NCBI RefSeq assembly: GCF_001441615.1
Contig: NZ_LAXJ01000003.1
Location: 1-64,000 of the forward strand
Reading direction: 5' to 3'
Source: Roseovarius atlanticus
GTDB lineage: Bacteria; Pseudomonadota; Alphaproteobacteria; Rhodobacterales; Rhodobacteraceae
DNA length: 64,000 nt
Notes under the pieces: model-generated
Databases searched by the model: none
Told to the model about the DNA's origin: nothing
What the model saw: the letters and a program-made list of their open reading frames with translations, nothing else
Made by a program: the position numbers and the translations under genes
Shown: one piece after another, positions 33,629 to 43,028 of the stretch
Numbering within the stretch: the first letter of the stretch is position 1
How the letters are laid out: each line of letters opens with the position of its first letter

Positions 33629-34359
33629 TCCGGCGCGCGATATGTGCCGCGCTGTTGCTTGTCTCTTCCGCGCTTGCGGGCGGTGCCCAGCCGATACCGG
33701 ACCAGCAGGCACAGCTTTTCGTCGAATTCGCGCGCGATGTCTCTGGGAATGATCCGCAGGTCATGGCCACCGCGCGCGACCTGATCGAGACACCGCCCAC
33801 CACGCTGGAAACGATCGGGTATTACGGCCTCGAAGACGCCCCGGCAGCCGAGCGGACGCTGCGCGGGATCATCAGCCTGCTCGACGCCCACGGTCACATC
33901 CTCGGGTTCGAGGACAAGTACATCAACGAGATGCCGCTGGTTCTGGAACAGCACGGACTGGCCGATTTCGCAGGCGACCCGCAAAAGGATATCATGTCCC
34001 TGTTTCCGGGCGAGATAGACCCTGAAACCGGGCCGAGCGACACTCAATGGCGGGCGTTCCGCAAGGGCTTTGGCGGGCATGTCCGCGCGATCGAGGCGGC
34101 GATGGCGCGAAAGGGGCATGTGCTCTTGTCGCTGGACCTGCCGCTTGGCGACACGTTGCACCTGTGGTGCGCCTCGACCGCAATGGCCGAAAAATGGCGC
34201 GGCCAGGTTCTGTATTTTGGCAGGAACACGCTCGACCGGCGCTACTTCTCCACCGTAACCGTCGCGGTGACAGACGCGGCCTGGGACGACTACTGGGGCT
34301 TTCTGACCTATGCGCTGTTCATCCCCGAGCGCTATAGCGACCTGCCGGATTACGAATAG
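33625..34359 (+). CDS. Periplasmic protein of unknown function
   Basis: A 244-residue protein with a signal peptide ([20 protein letters not shown]). The mature part is acidic, has no repeats or motif I recognise, and ends in aromatic-rich segments ([21 protein letters not shown]). The start overlaps the stop of the NDUFA9-like gene by 4 bp, implying co-expression. Its last 10 bp overlap the convergent uppP gene. Confidence 0.75.
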   Translation: MIRRAICAALLLVSSALAGGAQPIPDQQAQLFVEFARDVSGNDPQVMATARDLIETPPTTLETIGYYGLEDAPAAERTLRGIISLLDAHGHILGFEDKYINEMPLVLEQHGLADFAGDPQKDIMSLFPGEIDPETGPSDTQWRAFRKGFGGHVRAIEAAMARKGHVLLSLDLPLGDTLHLWCASTAMAEKWRGQVLYFGRNTLDRRYFSTVTVAVTDAAWDDYWGFLTYALFIPERYSDLPDYE

Positions 34360-35153
34360 GCCACGACCAGCAGTACGATTCCGAGCACGATCCGGTAGAT
34401 CACGTAGGGCGTGAACGACACGCTGCGCAAGAGCCGCATCATCAGGGTCAACGCCAGCAGCGCCGAGACAAATGCGAAGGCGGCGGCGATGGCGCTGTCG
34501 CGGATCAGCCCGACATTGGCGGTATAGACTGCCTCGGCGCCCAGGAACACGCCGCTTTCGATGATCACCGGGATCGACATCAGCATCGACAGCCGCGCGG
34601 CGTCGGATCGGCCATAGCCCATGAACCGCGCCCCCGTGATGGTGATCCCGGACCGTGACGTGCCGGGGATCAGCGCGATGGCCTGCCAGACGCCCATCAC
34701 CATGGCGTCGCGCAGCGACCAGTCGCGCGCCTCGCGTGTGGCCTCGCCCGCCTGGTCCGCCCAGTAAAGCACGATGCCGAAGACCAGCATCGTCCAGCCG
34801 ATCACGGCGATCGAGCGCATGTCGTCGTCCAGCCCCGTCATCTTCAAGAGCACGCCAAAGGCCACCACCGGGATCGACGACACGATCAGCAGGAAGGCCA
34901 GCTTGGACCCTTCCGTGTCGATCCGCCCGGTTACCGCGCGGGGCAGACCCGACAGCGCCAGCTTCACGTCCGGCCAGAAATACAGGATCACCGCGAACAG
35001 CGTGCCGACATGCACTGCCACGTCTATGGCCTGGCCCTGATCTTCGAGGCCCGTCAGGCCCGGCAAAAGTATAAGATGCCCGGAAGAGGACACCGGCAGG
35101 AACTCGGTGATGCCCTGGATCACCGCGACCAGGATAAGATGGAAAAGCGGCAT
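34350..35153 (-). CDS. uppP: Undecaprenyl-diphosphatase (UppP/BacA)
   Basis: A 267-residue inner-membrane protein with about eight helices, the normal length. The two active-site blocks are QGITEFLPVSSSGHLILLPG (residues 14-33) and ALIPGTSRSGITITGARFMGYGR. It removes a phosphate from undecaprenyl diphosphate so that the lipid carrier for peptidoglycan and other envelope polymers can be reused; overproduction gives bacitracin resistance. It stands alone, divergent from gltD. Confidence 0.95.
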   Translation of the reverse strand: MPLFHLILVAVIQGITEFLPVSSSGHLILLPGLTGLEDQGQAIDVAVHVGTLFAVILYFWPDVKLALSGLPRAVTGRIDTEGSKLAFLLIVSSIPVVAFGVLLKMTGLDDDMRSIAVIGWTMLVFGIVLYWADQAGEATREARDWSLRDAMVMGVWQAIALIPGTSRSGITITGARFMGYGRSDAARLSMLMSIPVIIESGVFLGAEAVYTANVGLIRDSAIAAAFAFVSALLALTLMMRLLRSVSFTPYVIYRIVLGIVLLVVAYS

Positions 35154-35219
35154 GTGCCCGAACCCGCGTGCGTCTTTTTTCCTAGCTACACCGCAACGGG
35201 AACCCGAGGAAAGCGAACA

Positions 35220-35257
35220 TTTAAGTCCGGATCGGACCTAAAGTTTTGATCAAACTT
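35220..35257. promoter_or_regulatory. Two adjacent palindromes upstream of gltD
   Basis: TTTAAGTCCG (35220-35229) and CGGACCTAAA (35233-35242) form an inverted repeat with one mismatch. It is followed directly by AAGTTT-N5-AAACTT (35241-35257), which contains the palindrome TTTGATCAAA (35245-35254). The second overlaps the -35 element of the candidate gltD promoter. Confidence 0.5.
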
Positions 35258-35284
35258 GACGCAAGCGCCGGCAAGAGATAAAAA
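35256..35284 (+). promoter_or_regulatory. Candidate sigma-70 promoter of gltD-gltB
   Basis: TTGACG (35256-35261) and an A-rich -10 region TAAAAA (35279-35284) are separated by 17 bp. This is about 90 bp before the gltD start codon and overlaps the palindromes. Confidence 0.5.
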
Positions 35285-35372
35285 TAATGGTTTATAGGTC
35301 AACTGTGCTGACTTTATTTTGCGCGCGCCTTGCACTAGACCATGTAGACCGAGGCGATCTTTGGAGAGAATC

Positions 35373-36809
35373 GTGGCAAAAACACCGATGCTGAAATTCG
35401 TGTCCGTCGAGCGGGACATGCCCACCAAGCGCTCCGCTGATGCGCGCCGGGAAGATTTCAACGAGATCTATGCCGAATACGCCGACGAAAAGGCCAAGGA
35501 ACAGTCCGGCCGGTGCAGCCAATGCGGCGTGCCCTATTGCCAGAACCACTGTCCGCTGCACAACAACATCCCCGACTGGCTGCGCCTGACCGCCGAAGGG
35601 CGCCTGCAGGAAGCCTATGAGGTCAGCCAGGCCACAAACACCTTCCCCGAGATTTGTGGCCGCATCTGCCCGCAGGACCGCCTGTGCGAAGGCAACTGCG
35701 TGATCGAGAAATCGGGCCACGGCACCGTCACCATCGGCGCGGTCGAGAAATACATCACCGACACCGCGTGGGAGGAAGGCTGGGTGCAGCCCATCGCACC
35801 CGTCCAGGAACGCGAGGAAAGCGTTGGCATCATCGGCGCGGGCCCCGGCGGTATGGCCGCCGCAGACGTGCTGCGCAATGCCGGCGTGCAGGTGACGGTC
35901 TATGACCGCTACGACCGCGCGGGCGGGTTGCTGACCTACGGCATCCCCGGCTTCAAGCTGGAAAAGCCTGTGGTGATGCGCCGTGTCGAGCAGCTTGAAA
36001 AAGGCGGCGTCGAATTCGTGCTGAACTGTGACGTGGGCACCGACATCAGCTTTGACGAGATCCGGCAAAAGCACACCGCCGTCCTGATCGCCACGGGCGT
36101 CTACAAAAGCCGTGAACTGCCAGGCCCCGGCGCGGGCGCGGCCGGCATCGTGCGGGCTATCGACTATCTCACCGCGTCGAACCGCAAGAGCTTTGGCGAC
36201 GATGTGCCCGAATTCGAGAGCGGCGAGCTGAACGCCGAGGGCAAGCGCGTGGTGGTCATCGGCGGCGGCGACACCGCGATGGACTGCGTGCGCACCGCAA
36301 TCCGCCAGGGCGCCACATCGGTCAAGTGTCTTTACCGCCGCGACAGGGCCAACATGCCCGGCTCGCAGCGCGAGGTCATGAACGCCGAGGAAGAAGGCGT
36401 GGAGTTCGAGTGGCTTTCCGCGCCCAAGGCATTTCACGGCGATCCGGTGACCTCCGTCAAGGTGCAGCAGATGCGCCTTGGTTCACCCGACGCGACGGGC
36501 CGCCAAAGCCCCGAGGAAATCGAGGGCGCGGATTATGACGAGCCCGCCGATCTTGTGATCAAGGCGCTGGGCTTCGAGGCCGAGGAACTGCCGACGCTGT
36601 GGAACCAGGATGAGCTGACCGTGACCCGCTGGGGCACGATCCGGGCCGAGTTCACCAGCGGCAAGACCTCGCTGCCCGGCGTCTATGCCGTGGGCGACAT
36701 CGTGCGCGGGGCAAGCCTTGTCGTCTGGGCCATACGCGACGGCCGGGATGCGGCTGCTGCAATCTTGGAAGAAATGGACGCCGGTGCCACGGCGGTGGCG
36801 GCGGAGTAA
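35373..36809 (+). CDS. gltD: Glutamate synthase small (beta) subunit
   Basis: A 478-residue iron-sulfur flavoprotein, normal length. The N-terminal cysteine clusters are CSQCGVPYCQNHCPLHNNIPD and CGRICPQDRLCEGNC; the FAD motif is VGIIGAGPGGMAAADVLRNAG, the NADPH motif is VVVIGGGDTAMDCVRTAIRQG, and the closing flavin motif is LPGVYAVGDIVRGASLVVWA. It feeds electrons from NADPH to GltB for making glutamate from glutamine and 2-oxoglutarate. The GTG start at 35373 (VAKTPMLKFVSVERDMP) follows GGAGAGA; the frame begins earlier without one. The gene lies 65 bp before gltB, the reverse of the E. coli order. Confidence 0.96.
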   Translation: MAKTPMLKFVSVERDMPTKRSADARREDFNEIYAEYADEKAKEQSGRCSQCGVPYCQNHCPLHNNIPDWLRLTAEGRLQEAYEVSQATNTFPEICGRICPQDRLCEGNCVIEKSGHGTVTIGAVEKYITDTAWEEGWVQPIAPVQEREESVGIIGAGPGGMAAADVLRNAGVQVTVYDRYDRAGGLLTYGIPGFKLEKPVVMRRVEQLEKGGVEFVLNCDVGTDISFDEIRQKHTAVLIATGVYKSRELPGPGAGAAGIVRAIDYLTASNRKSFGDDVPEFESGELNAEGKRVVVIGGGDTAMDCVRTAIRQGATSVKCLYRRDRANMPGSQREVMNAEEEGVEFEWLSAPKAFHGDPVTSVKVQQMRLGSPDATGRQSPEEIEGADYDEPADLVIKALGFEAEELPTLWNQDELTVTRWGTIRAEFTSGKTSLPGVYAVGDIVRGASLVVWAIRDGRDAAAAILEEMDAGATAVAAE

Positions 36810-36874
36810 GCGTTCTCCGCCGCAACAGAGACTGTTTTCCGGGCCATGCCCGCACCCATTGAAAGGGTATAGTG

Positions 36875-39800
36875 ATGACCAAATTCGATGAAAACTGGGC
36901 CGCGCAGGAAGAAACCAAGCGCAAGTGGATGGCCGAGAACGGCATGTATTCCGAAGAGGAAGAGCATTCCTCCTGCGGTGTCGGCCTGGTGGTTTCGATC
37001 AACGGCAAGGAAAGCCGCAAGGTGGTCGAGGCGGGTATCGACGCTCTCAAGGCGATCTGGCACCGGGGCGCGGTGGATGCCGACGGCAAGACGGGCGATG
37101 GCGCGGGCATCCACATCCAGATTCCCGCCCCGTTCTTCTATGACCAGGTTCGCCGCACCGGCCACGAGCCGCGCGAGGATCAGCTGCTTGCCGTGGGCCA
37201 GGTCTTTCTGCCGCGCACGGATTTCGGGGCGCAGGAAACCTGCCGGACCATCGTTGAAACCGAAGTGCTGCGCATGGGGCACTATATCTACGGCTGGCGG
37301 CACGTGCCCGTGGATATCAGCGTGCTGGGCGAAAAGGCCAACGCCACGCGCCCCGAGATCGAGCAAATCCTTATTTCCAACGCCAAGGGCATCGACGAAG
37401 AGGATTTCGAGCGCGAGCTTTACGTTATCCGCCGCCGGATCGAGAAAGCCGCCGCCGCCGCCGGTGTCGGGCAGCTTTACATCGCGTCGCTCAGCTGCCG
37501 CAGCATCATCTACAAGGGCATGATGCTGGCCGAGCAGGTGGCCGAATTCTATCCCGACCTCAAGGACGAGCGGTTCAAGTCGAACTTCGCCATCTATCAC
37601 CAACGCTATTCCACCAATACCTTCCCGCAATGGTGGCTGGCGCAACCTTTCCGGATGCTGGCCCATAACGGCGAGATCAACACGCTGAAGGGCAACACCA
37701 ACTGGATGAAGAGCCATGAAATCCGCATGGCGTCGCAATCGTTTGGCGACATGGCCGAGGATATCAAACCGATCATCGCCCAAGGATCGTCGGATTCCGC
37801 TGCATTAGACTCTGTTTTCGAAGTGCTGGTGCGCGCCGGCCGCTCGGCGCCCATGGCCAAGACAATGCTTGTCCCCGAAAGCTGGTCCAAGCAGGCCGAG
37901 GAATTGCCCGTCGCGTGGCGCGACATGTATTCCTACTGCAACTCGGTGATGGAGCCGTGGGACGGCCCCGCCGCGCTGGCCATGACCGATGGCCGCTGGG
38001 TCTGTGCCGGGCTCGACCGGAACGGGCTGCGCCCGATGCGCTATGTCGTGACGGGCGATGGCCTTGTCATCGCGGGCTCCGAGGCCGGAATGGTGACGAT
38101 AGACGAGGCGACCGTGCGCGAAAAAGGCGCGCTGGGCCCGGGCCAGATGCTGGCCGTCGACACGCAGAAGGGCGTTCTTTACCACGACACCGAGATCAAG
38201 GACAAAATGGCGCGCGCCCTGCCCTTTGACGAATGGGTGGGAAAGATCACCGACCTCGATGAGCGTCTGGCCGGGGTGACCGAAACCGCGACCTGTTCGG
38301 GCACCGAACTGCGCCGCCGCCAGATCGCCGCAGGCTATTCCGTGGAAGAACTGGAACAGGTGCTCGCCCCCATGGCCGAGGATGGCAAAGAGGTCGTGGC
38401 CAGCATGGGCGACGATACGCCCAGCGCGGTCCTGTCCAAGAAATACCGCCCGCTCAGTCACTATTTCCGCCAGAACTTCAGCCAGGTGACCAACCCGCCG
38501 ATCGACAGCCTGCGCGAATTCCGCGTCATGAGTCTGAAGACCCGGTTCGGCAACCTCAAGAACGTGCTGGATGAATCGAGCGCCCAAACCGAGATCATGG
38601 TGCTGGAAAGCCCCTTTGTGGGCAACGCGCAATGGCAGGCCATGCTGGAATGCCTGAACGCCGATGTATGCGAGATCGACTGCACGTTCGAGTCCGGCAA
38701 GGGCGCACTCAAGGCCGGGCTGGAACGCATCCGGGCTGAGGCAGAGGACGCGGTGCGCTCCGGCTCGGGGCATATCGTGCTGACCGATCAGGGCGTTTCC
38801 GAGACCCGCATCGCCATGCCGATGATCCTGGCCACCAGCGCCGTGCACAGCCACCTGACGCGCAAGGGCCTGCGCACCTTCACCAGCCTGAATGTCCGTT
38901 CGGCGGAATGCATCGACCCGCATTACTTCGCCGTCCTGATCGGCGCGGGCGCCACCGTGGTCAACGCCTACCTCGCCGAGGACAGCCTGGCCGACCGGAT
39001 CGAGCGCGGCCTGCTGGACTGCTCGCTGACCGAGGCCGTGGCGCGCTATCGCCTGGCCATCGACCAGGGCCTGCTGAAGATCATGTCGAAGATGGGCATC
39101 AGTGTAATCTCGTCCTATCGCGGCGGCCTGAATTTCGAGGCTGTGGGCCTTTCCCGCGCCATGTGCGCCGAGTACTTCCCCGGCCTCACCAGCCGTATCT
39201 CGGGCATCGGCATCAGCGGCATCCAGGCCAAGCTGGAGGAAATCCACGCCACCGCCTTCCGCGGCGGCAAGAACGTGCTGCCCATCGGCGGCTTCTACAA
39301 GTCGCGCAAGTCGGGCGAGACCCACGCCTGGGGCGCGCAGACCATGCACATGATGCAGATGGCCTGCAACAAGGCCAGCTTCGAGCTGTGGAAGCGCTAC
39401 AGCCAGGCGATGCAGGCAAACCCGCCGATTCACCTGCGCGACCTGATGGCGATCAAGCCCATGGGCGAGGCCGTACCGCTGGAAGAGGTGGAAAGCGTCA
39501 CCGCGATCCGCAAACGCTTCGTCACGCCGGGCATGTCGCTGGGCGCGCTCAGCCCCGAGGCGCACAAGACCCTCAACGTCGCCATGAACCGCATCGGCGC
39601 GCGCTCTGACAGTGGCGAGGGCGGCGAGGATCCGGCGCATTTCGTGCCCGAACCCAACGGCGACAATCCGTCAGCGAAGATCAAGCAGGTCGCGTCGGGC
39701 CGCTTTGGCGTCACGGCGGAATACCTCAACCAGTGCGAAGAGCTGGAAATCAAGGTGGCCCAAGGCGCCAAGCCCGGCGAGGGCGGGCAGCTGCCCGGTA

Positions 39801-41407
39801 TGAAGGTGACCAAGCTGATCGCGCGCCTGCGTCACTCGACCGAGGGCGTTACCCTGATCTCGCCGCCGCCGCACCACGATATCTACTCGATCGAGGATCT
39901 GGCGCAGTTGATCTATGACCTCAAGCAGATCAACCCGACCGTGAAGGTCTGCGTCAAGCTGGTGTCGCAATCCGGCGTCGGCACGATTGCCGCCGGCGTG
40001 GCCAAGGCCAAGGCCGACGTGATTCTGATTTCGGGTCATAACGGCGGCACTGGCGCGTCGCCCGCCACGTCGATCAAATATGCCGGCCTGCCCTGGGAAA
40101 TGGGCCTGACCGAGGCGCACCAGGTTCTGTCGATGAACAACCTGCGCGACCGCATCACCCTGCGGACCGATGGCGGGTTGCGCACCGGGCGCGACATCGT
40201 CATGGCCGCGATGATGGGGGCCGAGGAATACGGCATCGGCACCGCCGCCCTGATCGCCATGGGCTGCATCATGGTGCGCCAGTGCCAGTCCAACACCTGC
40301 CCCGTGGGCGTGTGCACGCAGGACGAGTCGCTGCGCGAAAAGTTCACCGGCAATGCCGACAAGGTGGTGAACCTGATCACCTTCTACGCGCAGGAGGTGC
40401 GCGAGATACTGGCCAGCATCGGCGCGCGCAGCCTCGATGACGTGATCGGCCGTGCCGACCTGCTGACCCAGGTCAGCCGTGGCTCGGCGCATCTGGATGA
40501 TCTGGACCTCAACCCGATGCTGATCACCGTGGACGGGGCGCAGCACATCACCTACGACCGCAACAAGCCGCGCAACGAGGTGCCCGATACGCTGGACGCC
40601 GAAATCGTGCGCGATGCCGCGCGGTTCCTCAACGACGGCGAGAAGATGCAGCTTCACTATGCCGTGCAGAACACGCACCGCACCGTGGGCACCCGCGTCA
40701 GCAGCCATATCGTCCGCAACTTCGGGATGCGCAACGCCCTGCAGCCCGACCACCTGACCGTCAAGCTGACCGGCAGCGCGGGTCAGTCCCTGGGCGCTTT
40801 CGCGGCGCCGGGGCTCAAGATCGAGGTGTCGGGCGATGCGAACGACTATGTCGGCAAGGGCCTGTCGGGCGGCACCATCGTGGTCCGTCCGCCCATGGTC
40901 AGCCCGCTGGAGGCCGCCGATAACACCATCATCGGCAACACCGTTCTCTACGGTGCGACCGAAGGGTTCCTCTTTGCCGCCGGGCGCGCGGGCGAACGCT
41001 TTGCCGTGCGCAACTCCGGCGCCAAGGTGGTGATCGAGGGCTGCGGCAGCAACGGGTGCGAATACATGACCGGCGGTATGGCCGTGATCCTGGGCTCTGT
41101 CGGCGCGAATTTCGCCGCCGGCATGACCGGCGGCATGGCCTTCCTCTATGATCCCGAAGGCGACACCGACAAGCTGATCAACCGCGAGTCGGTCGTGACC
41201 TGCCCGGTGACCGAGCTGCACTGGCTGACCGAACTCAAGACCCTGATCGAGCGCCATGCAGATGAAACCGGCAGCCGCCGCGCCGCCGATATTCTGCAAT
41301 ATTGGGAAGCCGAAAAGGACAAGTTCGTTCAGGTCTGTCCCAAGGAGATGCTGGGCAAGCTGGAGCATCCCATCGGGATCGAAGACAGCGCCATTCCGGC
41401 GGAATAG
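36875..41407 (+). CDS. gltB: Glutamate synthase large (alpha) subunit
   Basis: A 1510-residue enzyme. A 33-residue propeptide precedes the catalytic Cys34 (EEEEHSSCGVGLVV), the N-terminal nucleophile of the class II glutaminase domain, whose other blocks include HQRYSTNTFPQWWLAQPFRM and AHNGEINTLKGN. The central domain follows, then the FMN synthase barrel (VSQSGVGTIAAGVAKAKAD, ISGHNGGTGASP), the 3Fe-4S cluster in CIMVRQCQSNTCPVGVCTQ and the C-terminal beta-helix (GANFAAGMTGGMAFLYD). It makes two glutamates from glutamine and 2-oxoglutarate together with GltD. The ATG at 36875 is preferred over the GTG one codon earlier. Confidence 0.97.
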   Translation: MTKFDENWAAQEETKRKWMAENGMYSEEEEHSSCGVGLVVSINGKESRKVVEAGIDALKAIWHRGAVDADGKTGDGAGIHIQIPAPFFYDQVRRTGHEPREDQLLAVGQVFLPRTDFGAQETCRTIVETEVLRMGHYIYGWRHVPVDISVLGEKANATRPEIEQILISNAKGIDEEDFERELYVIRRRIEKAAAAAGVGQLYIASLSCRSIIYKGMMLAEQVAEFYPDLKDERFKSNFAIYHQRYSTNTFPQWWLAQPFRMLAHNGEINTLKGNTNWMKSHEIRMASQSFGDMAEDIKPIIAQGSSDSAALDSVFEVLVRAGRSAPMAKTMLVPESWSKQAEELPVAWRDMYSYCNSVMEPWDGPAALAMTDGRWVCAGLDRNGLRPMRYVVTGDGLVIAGSEAGMVTIDEATVREKGALGPGQMLAVDTQKGVLYHDTEIKDKMARALPFDEWVGKITDLDERLAGVTETATCSGTELRRRQIAAGYSVEELEQVLAPMAEDGKEVVASMGDDTPSAVLSKKYRPLSHYFRQNFSQVTNPPIDSLREFRVMSLKTRFGNLKNVLDESSAQTEIMVLESPFVGNAQWQAMLECLNADVCEIDCTFESGKGALKAGLERIRAEAEDAVRSGSGHIVLTDQGVSETRIAMPMILATSAVHSHLTRKGLRTFTSLNVRSAECIDPHYFAVLIGAGATVVNAYLAEDSLADRIERGLLDCSLTEAVARYRLAIDQGLLKIMSKMGISVISSYRGGLNFEAVGLSRAMCAEYFPGLTSRISGIGISGIQAKLEEIHATAFRGGKNVLPIGGFYKSRKSGETHAWGAQTMHMMQMACNKASFELWKRYSQAMQANPPIHLRDLMAIKPMGEAVPLEEVESVTAIRKRFVTPGMSLGALSPEAHKTLNVAMNRIGARSDSGEGGEDPAHFVPEPNGDNPSAKIKQVASGRFGVTAEYLNQCEELEIKVAQGAKPGEGGQLPGMKVTKLIARLRHSTEGVTLISPPPHHDIYSIEDLAQLIYDLKQINPTVKVCVKLVSQSGVGTIAAGVAKAKADVILISGHNGGTGASPATSIKYAGLPWEMGLTEAHQVLSMNNLRDRITLRTDGGLRTGRDIVMAAMMGAEEYGIGTAALIAMGCIMVRQCQSNTCPVGVCTQDESLREKFTGNADKVVNLITFYAQEVREILASIGARSLDDVIGRADLLTQVSRGSAHLDDLDLNPMLITVDGAQHITYDRNKPRNEVPDTLDAEIVRDAARFLNDGEKMQLHYAVQNTHRTVGTRVSSHIVRNFGMRNALQPDHLTVKLTGSAGQSLGAFAAPGLKIEVSGDANDYVGKGLSGGTIVVRPPMVSPLEAADNTIIGNTVLYGATEGFLFAAGRAGERFAVRNSGAKVVIEGCGSNGCEYMTGGMAVILGSVGANFAAGMTGGMAFLYDPEGDTDKLINRESVVTCPVTELHWLTELKTLIERHADETGSRRAADILQYWEAEKDKFVQVCPKEMLGKLEHPIGIEDSAIPAE

Positions 41408-41420
41408 AGCCTGAATCATA

Positions 41421-41472
41421 CTCCGGCCGGGGACAGATAAACCATGCCTCCGGCCGGGATACTCTCGGCCGG
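41421..41472 (+). repeat. Repeated CTCCGGCCGGG words between gltB and mtgA
   Basis: CTCCGGCCGGG occurs at 41421-41431 and 41448-41458, and a shorter CTCGGCCGG at 41464-41472. Each contains the palindrome GGCC within CCGGCCGG or a close relative. It could be an operator or a weak gltB terminator. Confidence 0.35.
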
Positions 41473-41524
41473 ACGAAACTGCCGATTGACCATCGGACCC
41501 CGGTTTGCACTATTGCGGGCAGCG

Positions 41525-42253
41525 ATGGCCAGGAAACAGAGCAGCAGAAAATCCAAACCTTCGGTGATGGATCGCATCGCCGCCCCGGTGGTGTGGGCGC
41601 GGGTCTGGGTCGTGCGCGTGGTCCTGATCGTCGTGGTCATCGTCTGCGGCACGGTGCTGGCGCATCGCTGGTACGCCCCGCCCGACACGCTCTACATGAA
41701 GCAGGAGGTGTTTCGCCTGGGCGAGATCCGCCACCAATGGGTGCCTTTGAACGATGTCGCGCCCGTGATGGCGCGCTCGCTGGTGGCGGCCGAGGACGCC
41801 AACTTCTGCCTGCACTGGGGTTTCGACATGAACGCCATCCGCGACGCGCTGGAAGACGGGAGCGGGCGCGGTGCCTCGACCCTCAGCCAACAGGTCGTCA
41901 AGAATGTCTATCTCTGGCACGGGCGCAGCTGGACCCGCAAGGCGCTGGAAGCGGCGCTGACCCCGGTGGTCGAGCTTTTCTGGTCCAAGCGGCGGATCAT
42001 CGAGGTCTACCTGAACGTCGCCGAATTCGACGAGGGGATCTTCGGCATCGACGCCGCGGCCCGGCACTATTTCGATGTCGCCCCCGACGCGCTGACCGAC
42101 GTGCAGGCCGCCCGGCTGGCGGCGATCCTGCCCAACCCCAAGGACCGCTCGGCGGCACAGCCCAGCGACAGCACCCGCAACCGTGCCGCCGGTATCATGG
42201 ACGGGGCGGCCACGATTCGCCGTGACGGGCGTGCGGCCTGTTTCGAGGATTGA
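41525..42253 (+). CDS. mtgA: Monofunctional biosynthetic peptidoglycan transglycosylase
   Basis: A 242-residue GT51 enzyme. A basic N-terminus and one transmembrane helix (VVRVVLIVVVIVCGTVLA, about 37-54) anchor it, followed by the catalytic domain: SLVAAEDANFCLHWGFDMNAIRDAL with the general-base Glu, GASTLSQQVVKNVYLWHGRSWTRKALEA with the second Glu region, and KRRIIEVYLNVAEFDEGIFGIDAAARHYF. It polymerises lipid II into glycan strands on the outer face of the membrane. The start at 41525 (MARKQSS) gives the usual short cytoplasmic tail. Confidence 0.93.
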   Translation: MARKQSSRKSKPSVMDRIAAPVVWARVWVVRVVLIVVVIVCGTVLAHRWYAPPDTLYMKQEVFRLGEIRHQWVPLNDVAPVMARSLVAAEDANFCLHWGFDMNAIRDALEDGSGRGASTLSQQVVKNVYLWHGRSWTRKALEAALTPVVELFWSKRRIIEVYLNVAEFDEGIFGIDAAARHYFDVAPDALTDVQAARLAAILPNPKDRSAAQPSDSTRNRAAGIMDGAATIRRDGRAACFED

Positions 42254-42311
42254 AATAGGCGCGGTTTGCGGGCATTGAAGAACAGATTTCCGCCAGCCGC
42301 CCGGAGCAGAC

Positions 42312-42977
42312 ATGGCCAAGCTTTACCACGTTCCCCTCTCCCCCTTCTGCCGGAAGGTTCGGCTCTGCCTTGCGGAAAAGCGGATCGAATGCGAGCTGGT
42401 CGAGGAACGTTACTGGGAAGCCGATCCCGATTTCCTGCGCCGCAATCCGGCGGGCAAGGTGCCGGTGCTGCGGCTGGATGGCATGACCCTGTCGGAAAGC
42501 ACGCCGATCTGCGAATACCTCGAAGACAAGTACCCCGAGCCCGCCCTGCTTCCCAAGGCGCACGAGGGGCGATACGAGGTGCGGCGGCTGGTGGGCTGGT
42601 TCGATGACAAGTTCCACAACGAGGTGTCGTCCAAGCTGCTGTACGAACGGGTGAACAAAAAGGTCATGGGCCAGGGCTTTCCCGACAGCACCAACGTCAA
42701 GGCGGGCGCCAAGGCGATCAAGTTCCACCTCGATTACATGGCGTGGCTGCTGGACCGCCGCCGCTGGCTGGCTGGCGACGTGATGACCCTTGCCGATTTC
42801 GCCGCCGCCGCGCACCTGTCCAGCCTCGATTATATCTCGGACGTCGATTGGAACCGCTCCGAGGTGGTCAAGGACTGGTACGCCAAGATCAAGTCGCGCC
42901 CGGCCTTCCGCAGCATCCTGGCCGACCAGGTGCCGGGCTTCCCGCCGCCGGCGCATTATGCCGACCTTGATTTTTAA
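42312..42977 (+). CDS. Glutathione S-transferase family protein
   Basis: A 221-residue cytosolic protein. The thioredoxin-like domain has LYHVPLSPFCRKVRLCLAEK with a Ser/Cys active-site region, NPAGKVPVLRLDG with the cis-Pro, and ESTPICEYLEDKYPE; the helical domain ends with LAGDVMTLADFAAAAHLSSLDYI. It probably conjugates or reduces small molecules with glutathione; the substrate is unknown. It lies 58 bp after mtgA and 51 bp before queG in the same direction. Confidence 0.9.
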   Translation: MAKLYHVPLSPFCRKVRLCLAEKRIECELVEERYWEADPDFLRRNPAGKVPVLRLDGMTLSESTPICEYLEDKYPEPALLPKAHEGRYEVRRLVGWFDDKFHNEVSSKLLYERVNKKVMGQGFPDSTNVKAGAKAIKFHLDYMAWLLDRRRWLAGDVMTLADFAAAAHLSSLDYISDVDWNRSEVVKDWYAKIKSRPAFRSILADQVPGFPPPAHYADLDF

Positions 42978-43028
42978 GGGGCTCTGTCTCTCGGCCTGCA
43001 CCCCAAAGTATTATGGCCAAGAAAAAGC

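Noticed and set aside
37805-39640. 611-codon open frame antisense to gltB
   Set aside because: Same shadow effect; no plausible start signal or protein-like pattern.
39671-41419. 582-codon open frame antisense to gltB
   Set aside because: Its composition, full of His, Gly and Asp, is what a GC-rich gene gives in the opposite frame, and the gltB frame carries all family motifs.
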